From Cylindrotheca closterium (lineage: Eukaryota > Bacillariophyta > Bacillariophyceae > Bacillariales > Bacillariaceae), in NCBI GenBank assembly GCA_933822405.4, contig CAKOGP040002424.1, positions 1 to 64,000 on the forward strand: a stretch of DNA of 64,000 nt, in the 5' to 3' direction. This document shows, piece after piece, positions 10,586 to 20,992 of this stretch (position 1 is its first letter; each line of letters begins with the position of its first letter). The notes under the pieces were generated by a model. The model did not search any database. It was given only the letters and a program-made list of their open reading frames with translations, and was not told where the DNA came from. The position numbers were made by a program, and so were the translations under genes.

Positions 10586-13471
10586 CTAAGTCATTTCGGT
10601 TCCCATCATTGCAGAAGGAGTGGGGGGTAGGGATGGAGGCTCGAAAGTTGTCGAGCTGTTCAAATTGCTGAACATTTCACTCTCACCAGTGTATCCTCCT
10701 GACTCTTGACCGTACATGGCATTGTAGCCATTCCCGCCTCGGCGACGGTACTGGACAAAGTTGAAGGTAGCAAAACGCTTCTTGTAGACGTAGTAGCCGC
10801 CACCGCCCAAAAAACATAGAATGAAAAAGTTTCGGAAGAAGTGACTGCTCTTCTTTGGTTCACCACCAGTATCTGTCTTTTGGTCAGATGGAATGTACGG
10901 AGTTGGGTTGACAACAGGGCTCATTGTGGGTGCAGCCTCCGGTGGTGGATTATATGGCACAGTTGGAGAAGCATCTGGCGGAACATATGGTTTCAGAGTT
11001 GGAGAGGCATCTGATGGAACATATGGCTTCTGGGTTGGGGAAGTTGGTTGCGCATTAGGAGCATTTGTGACAGGAGCATTGGTAGGTTGCGCAACTGGCT
11101 TAACGGTTGGAGAAGCAGGCGCAGGAGTGGGCATACCATCCTTGCAGTTCTTGCTGAAAGTCTTGTAAAAGTCCCATGCCTCAGAGCTCACTTCCTTATC
11201 GCAGTCCAAATGACGGAATCCTGGGAAAGGACCAACACCACCGCAAGTGTTGAAAATGGCGAAATCACATTGTTCCTTCGAGCTGAAATCCGAACTTCCG
11301 AATTTTCCTTGAAGATTATTCTTGCATGGTTGCCAGAATTCGGCCCAAGCATCGCAATCAATCTCGTCCAGTGCTTTGCAAGCATCCATTGATTCAAACA
11401 ACAAAGTCTTGAACTTTTGGAAGCTTGGGCACATGGGGCACATTTCGGAAGCTCCCTTTGCGCAATCGCAAAAGCTTTCACCCCCCTCGTACAAGTGTCT
11501 AGCAAGCGACGAAATGGCTTGCTTTGGTGCATTTTTATTATCAGTAATAGGATTGGTCATGGTATTGTACAGAACTTGCATACAACCGAGAGCAGTGTGT
11601 CCGCCGTGATTGGCATCGTTCGCAAACGAGTGTGCACAAGATTCAAAAGTATCCAGCTGTCCAAAGTTGTTTTGATCAAATTCAGTGATCATTTCGGCAA
11701 TTTGGTCAATGTCGGAACACTGGCTGAACCAGAGCACGGCATCAGTTCCATGTTGGTTCTCGGCAGGTGTGCAGTGTTCCACTTTGTCGCTATCTTTTTC
11801 CTTGTCGGGCAAATTGGCCCCGGGGCTTGGTTTGGCTTGGCAGAAAGCGTCAATCTTCCGTTCAGTACACTTGCAAATGGCGCAATCCATGACAGCATTG
11901 AACGCCTCGTCGTTGAAACAGTGTTCGGGCAGATCTTCTCGGAAACAATCCTGACAAACAGAATCTTCCTTACAGGCGCCAAGTTGAATGAGACACTTAT
12001 TTTCGATACAGGTTTCCAACTTCTTGAATTCCATATATTCCGGGTCCTTGGTTGGATCATATTCAGGTCTTCCGTAACAAGTATTTTCACAACCTGGAGC
12101 ACCAGCCACATTGAACTGACAGCTGTTTGGCGATCCACTTCCAGCAACTACAATTTAACGATACATGCGATTAGTTACATGTATACCGGTATCATAGAGA
12201 AATACAGTACAATGCACATTTGGATACTTACTTGCTGCTGGTCCTTCTCTGGCGGGTTTGATTTCCCAAGACGATTCAATCCCCCAAACACCTCCGCCAG
12301 TCTCTGCACTGTAACAAGCGGGCTCCTTGGATAGACAAATTTGCTCCACTCCATAGGATCCCTTTTTGAGTCCTCCACTGTAGACAGTCTTGCTATTTCC
12401 TTGTAGCTTGATGGTCACCTTGGTCGTATCCCAACCATCGCCAAAGGAATCGTACATCATCAATCGATACATTTGTTCTCCAGGTCCACATTCCACAACA
12501 TCATCACCGGCCCCGGGGTCAACGGGACAGAATTTGGTAAGCGATGGATCGCAGTTGGCAGAAGTGGGGTCGCGGCAGGCAAATCCATCGTGTCCGCATT
12601 CCACAAGCTGAGGGTTAGCGTTAAAAGTCTTGCCACAAGAATCTTCACAACAGTCACCGCCATCCCAACCACAGACTTTTGTGTTGTAACATCCATGGAG
12701 GTTGTCGTGGCAGACACCATCTCCAATCCAATTTTCGTGCATGCCTGGCCACTTGCACTCGGTCAAGGCAGTACAATTCACAAAATCTTCGTCGTCCTCA
12801 TCTGGTACCATATCATCGTTTTCACCAAAGCCTTTCCAGATGACACAGCTACGAAAGGTGTCACAAAAGACCTCTTTCCCCTTGCTATCCCCGGAAAGAT
12901 TGGGGCAATGTCCCTTGTTATTCAAAAAGCGGACCACGTCGTCACAGGTTGTGTCCGGAGTGACACCCGCCCAATCAATATTATTCAACTCCAGCTGTGT
13001 GAAACAATCCACACAGACATCGTTCGGAATACAACTAAAGAAGGCAACATCACAAGACTTTTGATCCAATTGTCTGTGATCTTGATTGTTGTTGGAACGC
13101 AAATTATCGCTGCTGCTGCTGCTGGGCGTGAGAAAGGTGGGTTCCAAATACTCCACTTCCAGGGCCCTTCGATGGGCGAATGCCTCACGTCGTTCCAAAA
13201 GAGTATCCTTGTTTTCGAAAATGCTGTAATCCAAAGAGAAACATAAATTAGAGAATTATTGTACAAGGAAACGCAATTGAAAGGAGTACCTGGTACCGAG
13301 CCCATTTTCAATTTCCGCGTCACAAATCAAAACGAAGAATATAATTGAATCATCGTATATTTCTCACGTAAGACTGAAATAAATCACTTACGCCTTGGAA
13401 ATCGTCCCACTGTTCATGGAATAGCCTCCAACGGCCAAGGAGAGGGCTAGTCCTCCTGTTGTAAGCTTCAT
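10586..13471 (-). CDS. Secreted Cys-rich Notch-repeat (LNR) protein with Pro/Thr stalk and C-terminal membrane anchor
   Basis: Exons on the minus strand are 13471-13392, 13223-12232 and 12147-10586, giving 877 residues. Introns are 168 bp (phase 2) and 84 bp (phase 1). The first exon supplies a signal peptide beginning MKLTTGGLALSLAVGGYS; without it the next ORF would lack an ATG. A Lin-12/Notch repeat lies in the middle of exon 2 (GDGVCHDNLHGC, then CGWDGGDCCEDSC). It is followed by a DSFGDGWD segment of the kind common in secreted stramenopile proteins. Exon 3 encodes many Cys pairs and then a Pro/Thr/Ser stalk with repeated SPTxKPYVP units. A transmembrane helix near the C-terminus (NFFILCFLGGGGYYVY) is followed by a basic tail. 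It is probably a type I cell-surface protein; its role is unknown. Confidence 0.75.
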
Positions 13472-13987
13472 GATTGATTTTGCAATGTCTTTTCAGTAGC
13501 TTCCTCTCAAACGCTAAAGAGGCAACAAGAAACTACAGAACACTATATATGAACATTCATTGTTGCATCATTGCGAGGTCCATTGTCGTTCGTATCGTAT
13601 AACGGTCGTTCCGTCGACTCATTTCGACGGATGACTTTGCCAATGAGGGGGACAAGGTTCCCCTTTCATATATCCCCCAACATTCATGCCCAAAACATCA
13701 TCGTCAACAAAACAACTATCGTACTGTAGAAAAATAGGAGTTCTATAAACACACACACACAAGGCATCGAAAAGTCAGCCCAAGCGTCGCTTCATGGATT
13801 TGTGCACATTCAAGTGAAAACACTGTGGAACGTAATACTTCGGGTTCTATCTTACCGCCATTTTTGCAACGTGGACCATATTTGAGGTAGTGTCAACGAC
13901 TGAACTTCAAACTCCATGCGCACGACTTGACGACGCCAAGAACGACACAAAAAAGATACTTCACTTTTCGGACGCATTCGGTACCCT
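13472..13987. other. Divergent intergenic region
   Basis: This separates the minus-strand LNR gene from the plus-strand membrane-protein gene and presumably holds both promoters. It has a short CA microsatellite near 13749-13761 and a GGTACC just upstream of the next ATG. No gene is seen. Confidence 0.6.
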
Positions 13988-15128
13988 ATGCCGTTCACCA
14001 ACAATAATTCCCAGTTCAGCAACCAGTCTCGATCTTGCACCTCTTCCACAATGACTACTATGCGCACATTTTTGGTGTCACCATGGCTGGTTCATTTTGC
14101 ACTTTGCATTGTGGTGCTGGTATGTGGGTCCATTAACAATCATGGCGAACGAAAATATATTCCGATTGACGTGGAAAAGTATTCACATTCACAAGCAGAA
14201 GAATGCCACAAAGCATTCGTCAATGTCTTTTCGTCGTCCATGGAGGACGAGAGAGCCTTGATATGCTGTGGCAAGAATTTGGATGATGATTTGTCCTCTA
14301 CTGCATATTCAGGGATATGCCAACCACCGGTAAGTCAGTTGCTCGATCGTTTTCTTCTACAATGTGAACCCATGAATGATTGGCAGAGCAACTCACATGA
14401 TTCTGCATCTTGAACAAAACAAACTTGTGCGCACTGCCCTTCTTTCACTGTTGTAGCCACCATATCTGCTGTTTTCACGACGATTGGCCCGCTTCCCCGA
14501 TGCCTGGTTGCTCCCGCTCTTTCCAGTATTACTCCGAATCATCACAGCGCTGTTTACTGGGAGTACTGCAACCGCCGCCGAAGTTCACACCAAACGCCGC
14601 TTATACTTTTACATTATCCTCATTCAATTGCGGGGTTGGATTCTCTATCTACTCTTTGATATGATTGAGGAAATATTTGTGTCATCACCCGGAACTCAAT
14701 GTTGGTACTCTCATTTGTTACAATCGCACTATCATGAATGTCAAGGGAGAGTGACGGATTTCTCGGATCACATCGTCCTATACTTTGCCCAAATATTACC
14801 CATTGCCTTGGTGGAAGTAATACACTCCTTTGCAGTCCCATACTGGCAATCAGCCATTAAGAACAGCATGAGCTCGAGAATGGGAGTGCTGCGTTGGTTT
14901 CTATCGAGTGCACGGTTGATTCCCACCTTGTTGCTCTTGTGGCTCGGAAATCTGTACGTCATTACCTTTTTCGGCGCCTACAAGACGGCCATGTTCTTTC
15001 ACACGGGACCAGAGATTTGGATTGGATATCTGGTGAGCCTGTTGCTCCAGATTCCACTCTGTATAGTACAATGCACCCAGGCCTTTCCGGCATTGACGAC
15101 CTATCTGTTTGGAACTCTGGCAATTTGA
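13988..15128 (+). CDS. Uncharacterised multipass membrane protein
   Basis: Exons 13988-14329 and 14457-15128 (intron 127 bp, phase 0, GTAAGT..TTGTAG) give 337 residues. I used the first ATG, at 13988; ATGs at codons 22 and 25 lie closer to the first hydrophobic segment (FLVSPWLVHFALCIVVLVCG). A Cys-containing loop (EECHKAFVNV, ALICCGKN) follows. The second exon holds about four to five further hydrophobic helices, including LYFYIILIQLRGWILYLLFD and LIPTLLLLWLGNLYVITFFG. I do not recognise the family. It is the only plus-strand gene in its neighbourhood, and the next gene, GEMIN2, is convergent with it. Confidence 0.6.
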
Positions 15129-15537
15129 GCCTCATCAACAGAGAAAGAGAGAGAGAGAGAGACCATTGCCCACTACCTCGTCCGGCATCATGTCAGGAGG
15201 TGCTGAACGACCAAGAGCGAATCATCGCTAGTACTGTACTACTATTTCTGCTACTGCTACAACGGCACCCAGCTACTACTAATCCAATGCTTCAATCAGG
15301 AACAACCAGAGGGATGTCGAATAAATCGAAATATCAATGTCTACGAAAATTGAATGGCTACCCGAGCGATTGATTGATTGATTCATTTATTCGATTGTCA
15401 AAACAAAAGCTAATTTAATTTGTATTATTAGTAAGGTCAATAGCATAATATCGTTGATGAATGAATGCTTTTCCATTGGCACAAATCTATTGTCCTTGCG
15501 CACCATCGCCCGCCATTATCTTTGCTTCCTGTCCTTG
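15129..15537. other. Convergent intergenic region with microsatellites
   Basis: Between two converging genes. It contains a GA-rich tract (about 15140-15163) and a GATT tetranucleotide run (about 15369-15385). No gene is seen. Confidence 0.6.
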
Positions 15538-16605
15538 TCACACGCAAGTCATGAGGTTGGCCGCAGCACCACCTTGTTCAAAGAAGACTCCAATAACGAC
15601 AATCAGGAGATTCCATTGGGCCAATCGTGTCCGCAATTCTTCACTGTTGTTTGACGTCGATGGGGTATTCGTTGTATTCGTTGTATTCGTTTCGGCTGGC
15701 GGTGGGAGTACCAAGCACGATCTGGCTCGTGTCAGCGCCTTCAGCAATTGATAGAGTACGGAAGCATCATCTCGATGAATGGGAAAATCCAAACGGGCCA
15801 AGAGGGAATACATCCATTTCAAGGCGTGCGAATGTCTTGCTGCATCTTTCTTATCATCATCCTCATCATCTAAATCATTGCAAAGAAAATGTCCCACATG
15901 CGAAAGGACTCGTCGCAACAAGACTTGATCTATTTGAAGAACGATTCGGACCCATGGATCGTGGCCCTTTTCCGGTATGTCCCGTTTCCACAACGGTATT
16001 GAATTTTCTGTTGCAGTCGACTCGGATGCAGTTGTCTCGTTGTCCACCATGTTACTACTAGTAGCATCATTAACATCGCTCTGTCCTTGCCCATTCCAAT
16101 TTCGACCAAGGCAAAAGGCCAGCCACCCATCTTGATCTTTCATGGCCGGAAAGGCCAAACGTTTTGTCTTTTTACCCCCGATCCCTTCTTCTTTACAAGT
16201 ACTTAAATAACGTCGCAAGCTTTCAAAATTAGCAATGCTTTTGTCCATCCAACGATTGCAATCTTGGGGCAAATGATGTATCGAGGGCGGTGGCAGCAAC
16301 TGCGTCCGTTTGCTGAGCAGATAGGAAAGACTAGCCGCCGAACCATCAATGGGCACAAAATCTGGATCGAAAGCTGGTGCATTCTTGAAATTCTCATTAT
16401 CCTCTCCCGCTACAAAGATTTCGGGCAAACCCTTGGCTTGTTGGACCACCCGAAAGAGATACTCGGTGGCATCCATGGTTTCAATATTGTCAAAGGTTGC
16501 AGCAGGTGTGGAATCATTGCTAGCGGCATCCTCTTTCGAAGAATTATGCCGACGGCGTTTTCGATTAGGGTGGTTGCGAGGAATTGGGAGGCATGGCTGT
16601 GACAT
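15538..16605 (-). CDS. GEMIN2: Gemin2 / SIP1-like SMN-complex subunit
   Basis: Single exon, 355 residues. Gemin2 binds SMN and the Sm protein ring and helps load Sm proteins on spliceosomal snRNAs in the cytoplasm. Family features: the N-terminal block DATEYLFRVVQQAKGLPEIFVA (positions about 45-66) matches the conserved Gemin2 segment before the SMN-binding helix. The C-terminal helices with WMYSLLARLDFPIHRD, LLKALTRAR and NLLIVVIGVFFEQ match the conserved C-terminal domain. Length is somewhat above the human protein because of acidic and Ser/Thr-rich linkers. A basic KRRRH near the N-terminus may be a nuclear signal. The identification rests on motif order and spacing, not on a search. Confidence 0.75.
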   Translation of the reverse strand: MSQPCLPIPRNHPNRKRRRHNSSKEDAASNDSTPAATFDNIETMDATEYLFRVVQQAKGLPEIFVAGEDNENFKNAPAFDPDFVPIDGSAASLSYLLSKRTQLLPPPSIHHLPQDCNRWMDKSIANFESLRRYLSTCKEEGIGGKKTKRLAFPAMKDQDGWLAFCLGRNWNGQGQSDVNDATSSNMVDNETTASESTATENSIPLWKRDIPEKGHDPWVRIVLQIDQVLLRRVLSHVGHFLCNDLDDEDDDKKDAARHSHALKWMYSLLARLDFPIHRDDASVLYQLLKALTRARSCLVLPPPAETNTTNTTNTPSTSNNSEELRTRLAQWNLLIVVIGVFFEQGGAAANLMTCV

Positions 16606-16751
16606 AATGCGCAGTGTTATTATTGTTTGAGTTTCACAGCTACTGCTGTTGGACGTAACAAGGTTTTCATTTTGTTTCGTTTTCTTTTGTTTGTCGCGCG
16701 GTTTTTATCGCGCAGTCAGTGATTGACTGAGTAGAGGTTTCAGAAAACAAT

Positions 16752-16787
16752 GGTACCGGTACACCTACACCTACCGGTACCGGTACC
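16752..16787. repeat. Clustered GTACCGGTAC palindromes
   Basis: GGTACCGGTAC at 16752-16762 and an overlapping double copy TACCGGTACCGGTACC at 16772-16787. They lie about 150 bp upstream of the GEMIN2 start codon, between it and the end of the next gene. The same palindrome recurs upstream of other genes here. A transcription-factor site is possible but untested. Confidence 0.5.
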
Positions 16788-16891
16788 TTTGACACCGGTC
16801 GGTCAATAATCTATTTCTGAAATAGAAACGAAAAGATAGGTCATTAATCACAAAAGTGCTTATTTAACATGAAAAGAAACGGAAAAAGGAA

Positions 16892-18390
16892 CTATGGCTT
16901 GTTCATTGTATACAGTGTAAGATTGTAATCTTCTGCCGAGTATCCCTGCATACTGGTCTGTGCCAGATCGTTCGTGGCAGTACCTGCCCCACTGAAGAAA
17001 CTACTGCAGTCCGCCTTGATGGTCTCCATGTTGACATCCAATCCAACATCACGGCAAGCATCAGGGAATTGTGCAAGGCCAAACCTGCGGTTATCTCCCG
17101 CTGCCATGACCATTGCCTTGCCCCCCGGAACAAGAGCCGNNNNNNNNNNGCCTTGATGGTCTCCATGTTGACATCCAATCCAACATCACGGCAAGCATCA
17201 GGGAATTGTGCAAGGCCAAACCTGCGGTTATCTCCCGCTGCCATGACCATTGCCTTGCCCCCCGGAACAAGAGCCGAGCTAATGGTATTGGCCACGTTGT
17301 TTGCGTCATTGGAGTAGCAAATGATATCGGCTCCCAGAATGAGCCCCACTTGTGGTCGTTTCTTTCCGTCCATATCGATCCAATGGGGAACCGACTCGTC
17401 GTACTTGCTATCCTCGTTTCCTGGCTGATCAAAAAAGTCCAAACCAGAGACCTTCCCGGAATCGGAAAGGCCATTCAAGTCAAGATTTCGTTCAATGTTT
17501 TGCTGCACCTCTGGGCAGTAATCCGTCAATATTACATTTGGGTGCTGGTCTTCATCGTCATCAGCAGCATCCTTACTTTCTTCCCTGTACTGCTTCAGCA
17601 CAGCTGCAGCTGTGAGGCCCACCAAACCACAACCTGCACCAAGCTCTAGAATGTCTAGAGATTCACCTTTTTGGCTAGTATTATCATCAGCAGCAGCAAC
17701 CACATGGTCCAAAATGAGCGATGGGTTCTCTGCCACGTGACGAGCCAGTAATAACGATGCTGGCCACATCACAAACCCAGTGTCGTGGGAATCAGTTTCT
17801 TCTTCGTTGGTAACTTGATGCACCATAATCTTCAAATGATCATCCTTTTGTGGAATAGTAAAGGTCAGTGGGAGTCGACTTTCCAACTCGGACCGCGTAA
17901 ATGGTTTCGATCTGGTACTCGTCGATTCTTCCAGTTGTTTTGACATGGATGATTGAATTTCTGTTGTTGCCTCTCGCAGCGATTTCCAAATGGAAGCATC
18001 GTTGTCTTCTTCTTGCTGTTGTTCCTTATTCATTGTTGTGGTTCTCGAGTCGATGGTAGCATCGAGCTCGGAAATGGCGGCACTGAAGCCTTCTGAAAAA
18101 TACAATTCTTCCATCAATGTTTCATCCACCTTGGAAATATTCTGGATGATAGTCAAGAGATTCAGCAGCTCAGTGGGTGACCCTTTCAGCGTACATTGAA
18201 GAATATTCACGAGTTCCTCAGCAGTCCCGACAATGGGAGAATCGTCAGCATTATCAAGGTATCCCTTTTCCTCGGTTTCATGGGGGCCATCGTCCAACGT
18301 GCCGATTCGAAGGAGAGCGAGTTCACGAGGAGATTTTGAGGCATTCTCCAATCTATCCAAGAGTGCTTCTTGTTTCTTGCTGTGCGTCAT
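16892..18390 (-). CDS. Class I SAM-dependent methyltransferase (FAM86/METTL21-type), interrupted by an assembly gap
   Basis: The start codon is at 18390. As written, the frame is broken by an exact 127-bp repeat plus 10 N (137 bases). Counting the repeat once restores one frame of 453 residues ending at 16892. An N-terminal helical region of about 180 residues precedes the catalytic fold. Motif I is DILELGAGCGLVGL (about 246-259). A later strand reads LILGADIICYS, the position of the acidic/DxxY-type motif in the methyltransferase 16 family, and GGKAMVMAAGDNRRFG follows. Members methylate lysines of translation factors and chaperones; the substrate here cannot be told. The gene is divergent from the P450 (432 bp). 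Confidence 0.75.
17013..17276. repeat. Exact 127-bp direct repeat around an N gap (assembly artefact)
   Basis: Copy 1 is 17013-17139 and copy 2 is 17150-17276, with identical sequence. The second copy continues naturally into the upstream part of the methyltransferase gene and the first into its end. Collapsing them restores the reading frame, so the duplication is most likely not real. Confidence 0.9.
17140..17149. other. Assembly gap (10 N)
   Basis: A run of ten N joins two contigs that overlap by exactly 127 bp. It falls within the methyltransferase coding region. Confidence 0.98.
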
Positions 18391-18412
18391 TCTTTTCTAT
18401 CTGATGATGCAA

Positions 18413-18420
18413 TACCGGTA
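18413..18420. promoter_or_regulatory. TACCGGTA palindrome upstream of methyltransferase gene
   Basis: An 8-bp palindrome about 23 bp upstream of the methyltransferase start codon, matching the palindrome class found elsewhere in this window. Regulatory role is inferred from position only. Confidence 0.3.
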
Positions 18421-18647
18421 GGTGCTAGAAGAATACTAAAAATGGTATATGCGGTATTGTTCTTTGTCATAGTCTTCGCCTCATCTTTTTGCCAGCTGTT
18501 TTTTTCGTCATTGTGTGTCTGGTGGTCTGAGGTCGACCGGCGGAGAGTTCGTGCGTGCATCCAGCATGCAACGGGGGAACTAGTTTTTATTCGGGGGGTT
18601 ATCGTCCCCGAACGTATATGACTCAATTTCATTTCCCACTTTGTTTC

Positions 18648-18710
18648 GAGAAGGTTTTGCACCGCTATACTCATAGAGAGGATATTTGGTGTTGTGAGAA
18701 GGTTTTGCAC
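18648..18710. repeat. 15-bp direct repeat in divergent promoter region
   Basis: GAGAAGGTTTTGCAC occurs at 18648-18662 and again at 18696-18710, 48 bp apart, in the 432-bp region between the divergent methyltransferase and P450 genes. The nearer copy is about 110 bp upstream of the P450 ATG. It could be a paired regulator site. Nothing else is seen in this region. Confidence 0.5.
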
Positions 18711-18822
18711 TGACTGATATTTCCAGCATGATCTCATTATTTTCAGAAACGCTTTGGTTCCTCGACACTCGTTGGAAAAAGCTCTTTGTGTCTTGAGAAA
18801 GAGTTCATAATACGGAACAACA

Positions 18823-20466
18823 ATGTCGCCGCCACTGTTATCCAACGTCATCATCACAATGATGGACCTCACATGCGGTCATGTTGCCATCTTGGCCGTA
18901 TCTGTCATGTTCCTTCTTGTTGCCAGCCAACGCCGCCGACGCGACCATTTTCCCATGGCTCCTGGCAAACTCCCATTGATTGGACACGCCTTGGCCCTTG
19001 CGGACTCGGACAAATTCTACTCTGTCATTCAGGAATGGATTGCTGGGGTTGGCCAACAAGAGGGTATCTATGAATTCAACCTCTTGGGGAAGCGCTGGAT
19101 TGTTCTCTGTTCTACCGAGTCAGTCATGGCCTGTTTGAAACTACGTCCCTTCAAAATGATTCGAGCCAAAATCTTGAGTCGTTCCATTGACAGTCTCAAT
19201 GGAGATGGGATCTTTTCGTCCAACGGAGATCAGTGGCGTCGGGAACGACGCATTGTGGGGCCTGCCCTGAATCAAAATCATGTCCGCGATTTCTTCCCTT
19301 CCATCCAATTGGTGGCAAAGAGGTTAGTACAAAAGTGGACCAAGGCTGCAGCACAAAAGGTGGATATACCAGCCGCCAATCTTGACATGACAGCCTTTGC
19401 TCTGGACATTGTTGCCTTGTCGATTCTTGGTTTGGACATCAATACCATCCATCATCCCGAAAATCAACTGGCGAAAGACGTTGAAGAACTATTTCGCATC
19501 ACCTTTTTGAGAACTCTTGTTCCTATTCCCTACTGGAAGATTCCCATCATTGGACCGTACTTGGATGGCTTTCGCGAGGGCAACCAACGCATTGTCGCCA
19601 CACTCATGTCGAAAGTACAAGAATACCGCAAGCGCAAGGCCAATGATGACACGAGCATCGACAATGCTAAGAATCAGACCTTTGTGGAAAAGATCATTGA
19701 CATTTCGGAAGGAGAAAAGGTGAAACTCAACGATGAACAAATTGTAGGCAACCTCCTCACAGTTTTCGTTGCGGCTACCGATACGGCGTCGAATACCGTC
19801 AGCTTTTCACTCTGGGAGCTGGCCAACGACCTGGCCTTGCAAGATGAATTGTATCAAGAAGTTATCGAGTATACAAATGGCAGCGGCAAGAGATCACTTG
19901 ACGATTTGACCATGGAAGATGCCCTCGAATGCTTCCCTCGACTTCGATCCTTTCTGTTTGAAATGCTTCGCCTCAAGGGCCCAGGCCCCTTGCTCTTTTT
20001 TGAGCCGGTTGAAAGCATGGAATTTCTTGGAAAGACGGTCGAACCGGGAGATGTTCTTGTGACTGTCGGTCCTTCCTATCCCCACAATAAAAAAACTACC
20101 AAAAGTGAAGTCCCCTTTGGTCCCAATGGGGAGCCTCCCCAAGAGTTTTGCGCACGTCGGTGGTTGACCACCGAGCCTCAAGAAGAAAAGAAGGAAGATG
20201 TATCCCCTACTTGTATCATTGGTTTCAGACCCAAGCTCATTGTTCCGTCCAATCGAGAAGCTGGTTTTCTTGCCTTTGGTCATGGACTCCGTGTCTGTCC
20301 TGGGAAAATGTATGCTCATGTCGAGATGGTGACTGTCATGGTGCACCTGCTGCACAACTTTCGGATTACTCCCGCCAAGGATTGTCCCAAGATGACTGTC
20401 GTATCTCGATTTACCGAGACTTTTGCGGAGGATTTGAAACTGACCTTGACGTCACGAGGGAATTGA
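18823..20466 (+). CDS. Cytochrome P450 monooxygenase
   Basis: Single exon, 547 residues; the ATG at 18823 precedes an N-terminal anchor helix (HVAILAVSVMFLLVAS) followed by basic residues and a Pro-containing hinge (FPMAPGKLPLIGHAL). This is the microsomal layout. Diagnostic motifs are all present: the I-helix oxygen-binding AATDTASNT, the K-helix ExxR in FEMLRLKG, and the heme-binding FGHGLRVCPG with the thiolate Cys at about 492. The protein is heme-dependent and uses electrons from a reductase, probably at the ER. The layout resembles eukaryotic P450s acting on fatty acids, sterols or carotenoids, but no subfamily or substrate can be assigned from the sequence alone. Confidence 0.92.
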   Translation: MSPPLLSNVIITMMDLTCGHVAILAVSVMFLLVASQRRRRDHFPMAPGKLPLIGHALALADSDKFYSVIQEWIAGVGQQEGIYEFNLLGKRWIVLCSTESVMACLKLRPFKMIRAKILSRSIDSLNGDGIFSSNGDQWRRERRIVGPALNQNHVRDFFPSIQLVAKRLVQKWTKAAAQKVDIPAANLDMTAFALDIVALSILGLDINTIHHPENQLAKDVEELFRITFLRTLVPIPYWKIPIIGPYLDGFREGNQRIVATLMSKVQEYRKRKANDDTSIDNAKNQTFVEKIIDISEGEKVKLNDEQIVGNLLTVFVAATDTASNTVSFSLWELANDLALQDELYQEVIEYTNGSGKRSLDDLTMEDALECFPRLRSFLFEMLRLKGPGPLLFFEPVESMEFLGKTVEPGDVLVTVGPSYPHNKKTTKSEVPFGPNGEPPQEFCARRWLTTEPQEEKKEDVSPTCIIGFRPKLIVPSNREAGFLAFGHGLRVCPGKMYAHVEMVTVMVHLLHNFRITPAKDCPKMTVVSRFTETFAEDLKLTLTSRGN

Positions 20467-20992
20467 TAAAGGAGCGAGGTTGGAATCAATCAATCAATCA
20501 ATCGTCCAGGCAGGAATATAGATATATTATAAGATGGCTATATAGGGAAACAATAAGAAATCAAAGAAACATGTTGAAAATGCAAAAAGATGAGTGTCGA
20601 GTTTTGCTTCGGACTAAGGATGTTAGATTTGGTCGCTAAATCCGAGTAGTTCAATTTTCCGAACTCTGGTGGGTGTCGAAGTGGTGGCTCATCGGCAGCC
20701 AGATGTCCCAGTGTACCACTGAAACAACTGACTGCTGTTAATGGAAGGGCATGTTTGAGTTTATAATGAAATTGTTGGTTGAAACGTGCCATAATATAGA
20801 ACAAGTGAAAAGTGACTATGAAATCTGAAATATACTGTATATGGTCGGATTTGAGTCCTCCTCGTCCGTCCGCCGTTTGGACCCTTCAAATCCAAAAATC
20901 ACGACATGCTTACTGTACGTAATATTTTATAAAAGATCCACACGATACTTTTTTATTGAAACAACAAAGAGCTACTGACTCGGCATGGGAAA
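20467..20992. other. Intergenic region
   Basis: Contains an AATC tetranucleotide run (about 20486-20503) just after the P450 stop and otherwise AT-rich sequence. No gene or RNA is recognised. Confidence 0.6.

Noticed and set aside
11417..12334. 305-codon plus-strand ORF
   Set aside because: Lies antisense to the Cys-rich LNR gene, including its intron; the minus strand has the signal peptide, LNR and anchor.
12473..13246. 257-codon plus-strand ORF
   Set aside because: Antisense to exon 2 of the LNR gene; no family features.
17013..17276. Real tandem duplication or frameshift in the methyltransferase gene
   Set aside because: The exact k-length repeat plus N gap, and restored frame on collapse, point to an assembly artefact.
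18387..18872. 161-codon minus-strand ORF
   Set aside because: Covers the divergent promoter and antisense of the P450 start; no domain.
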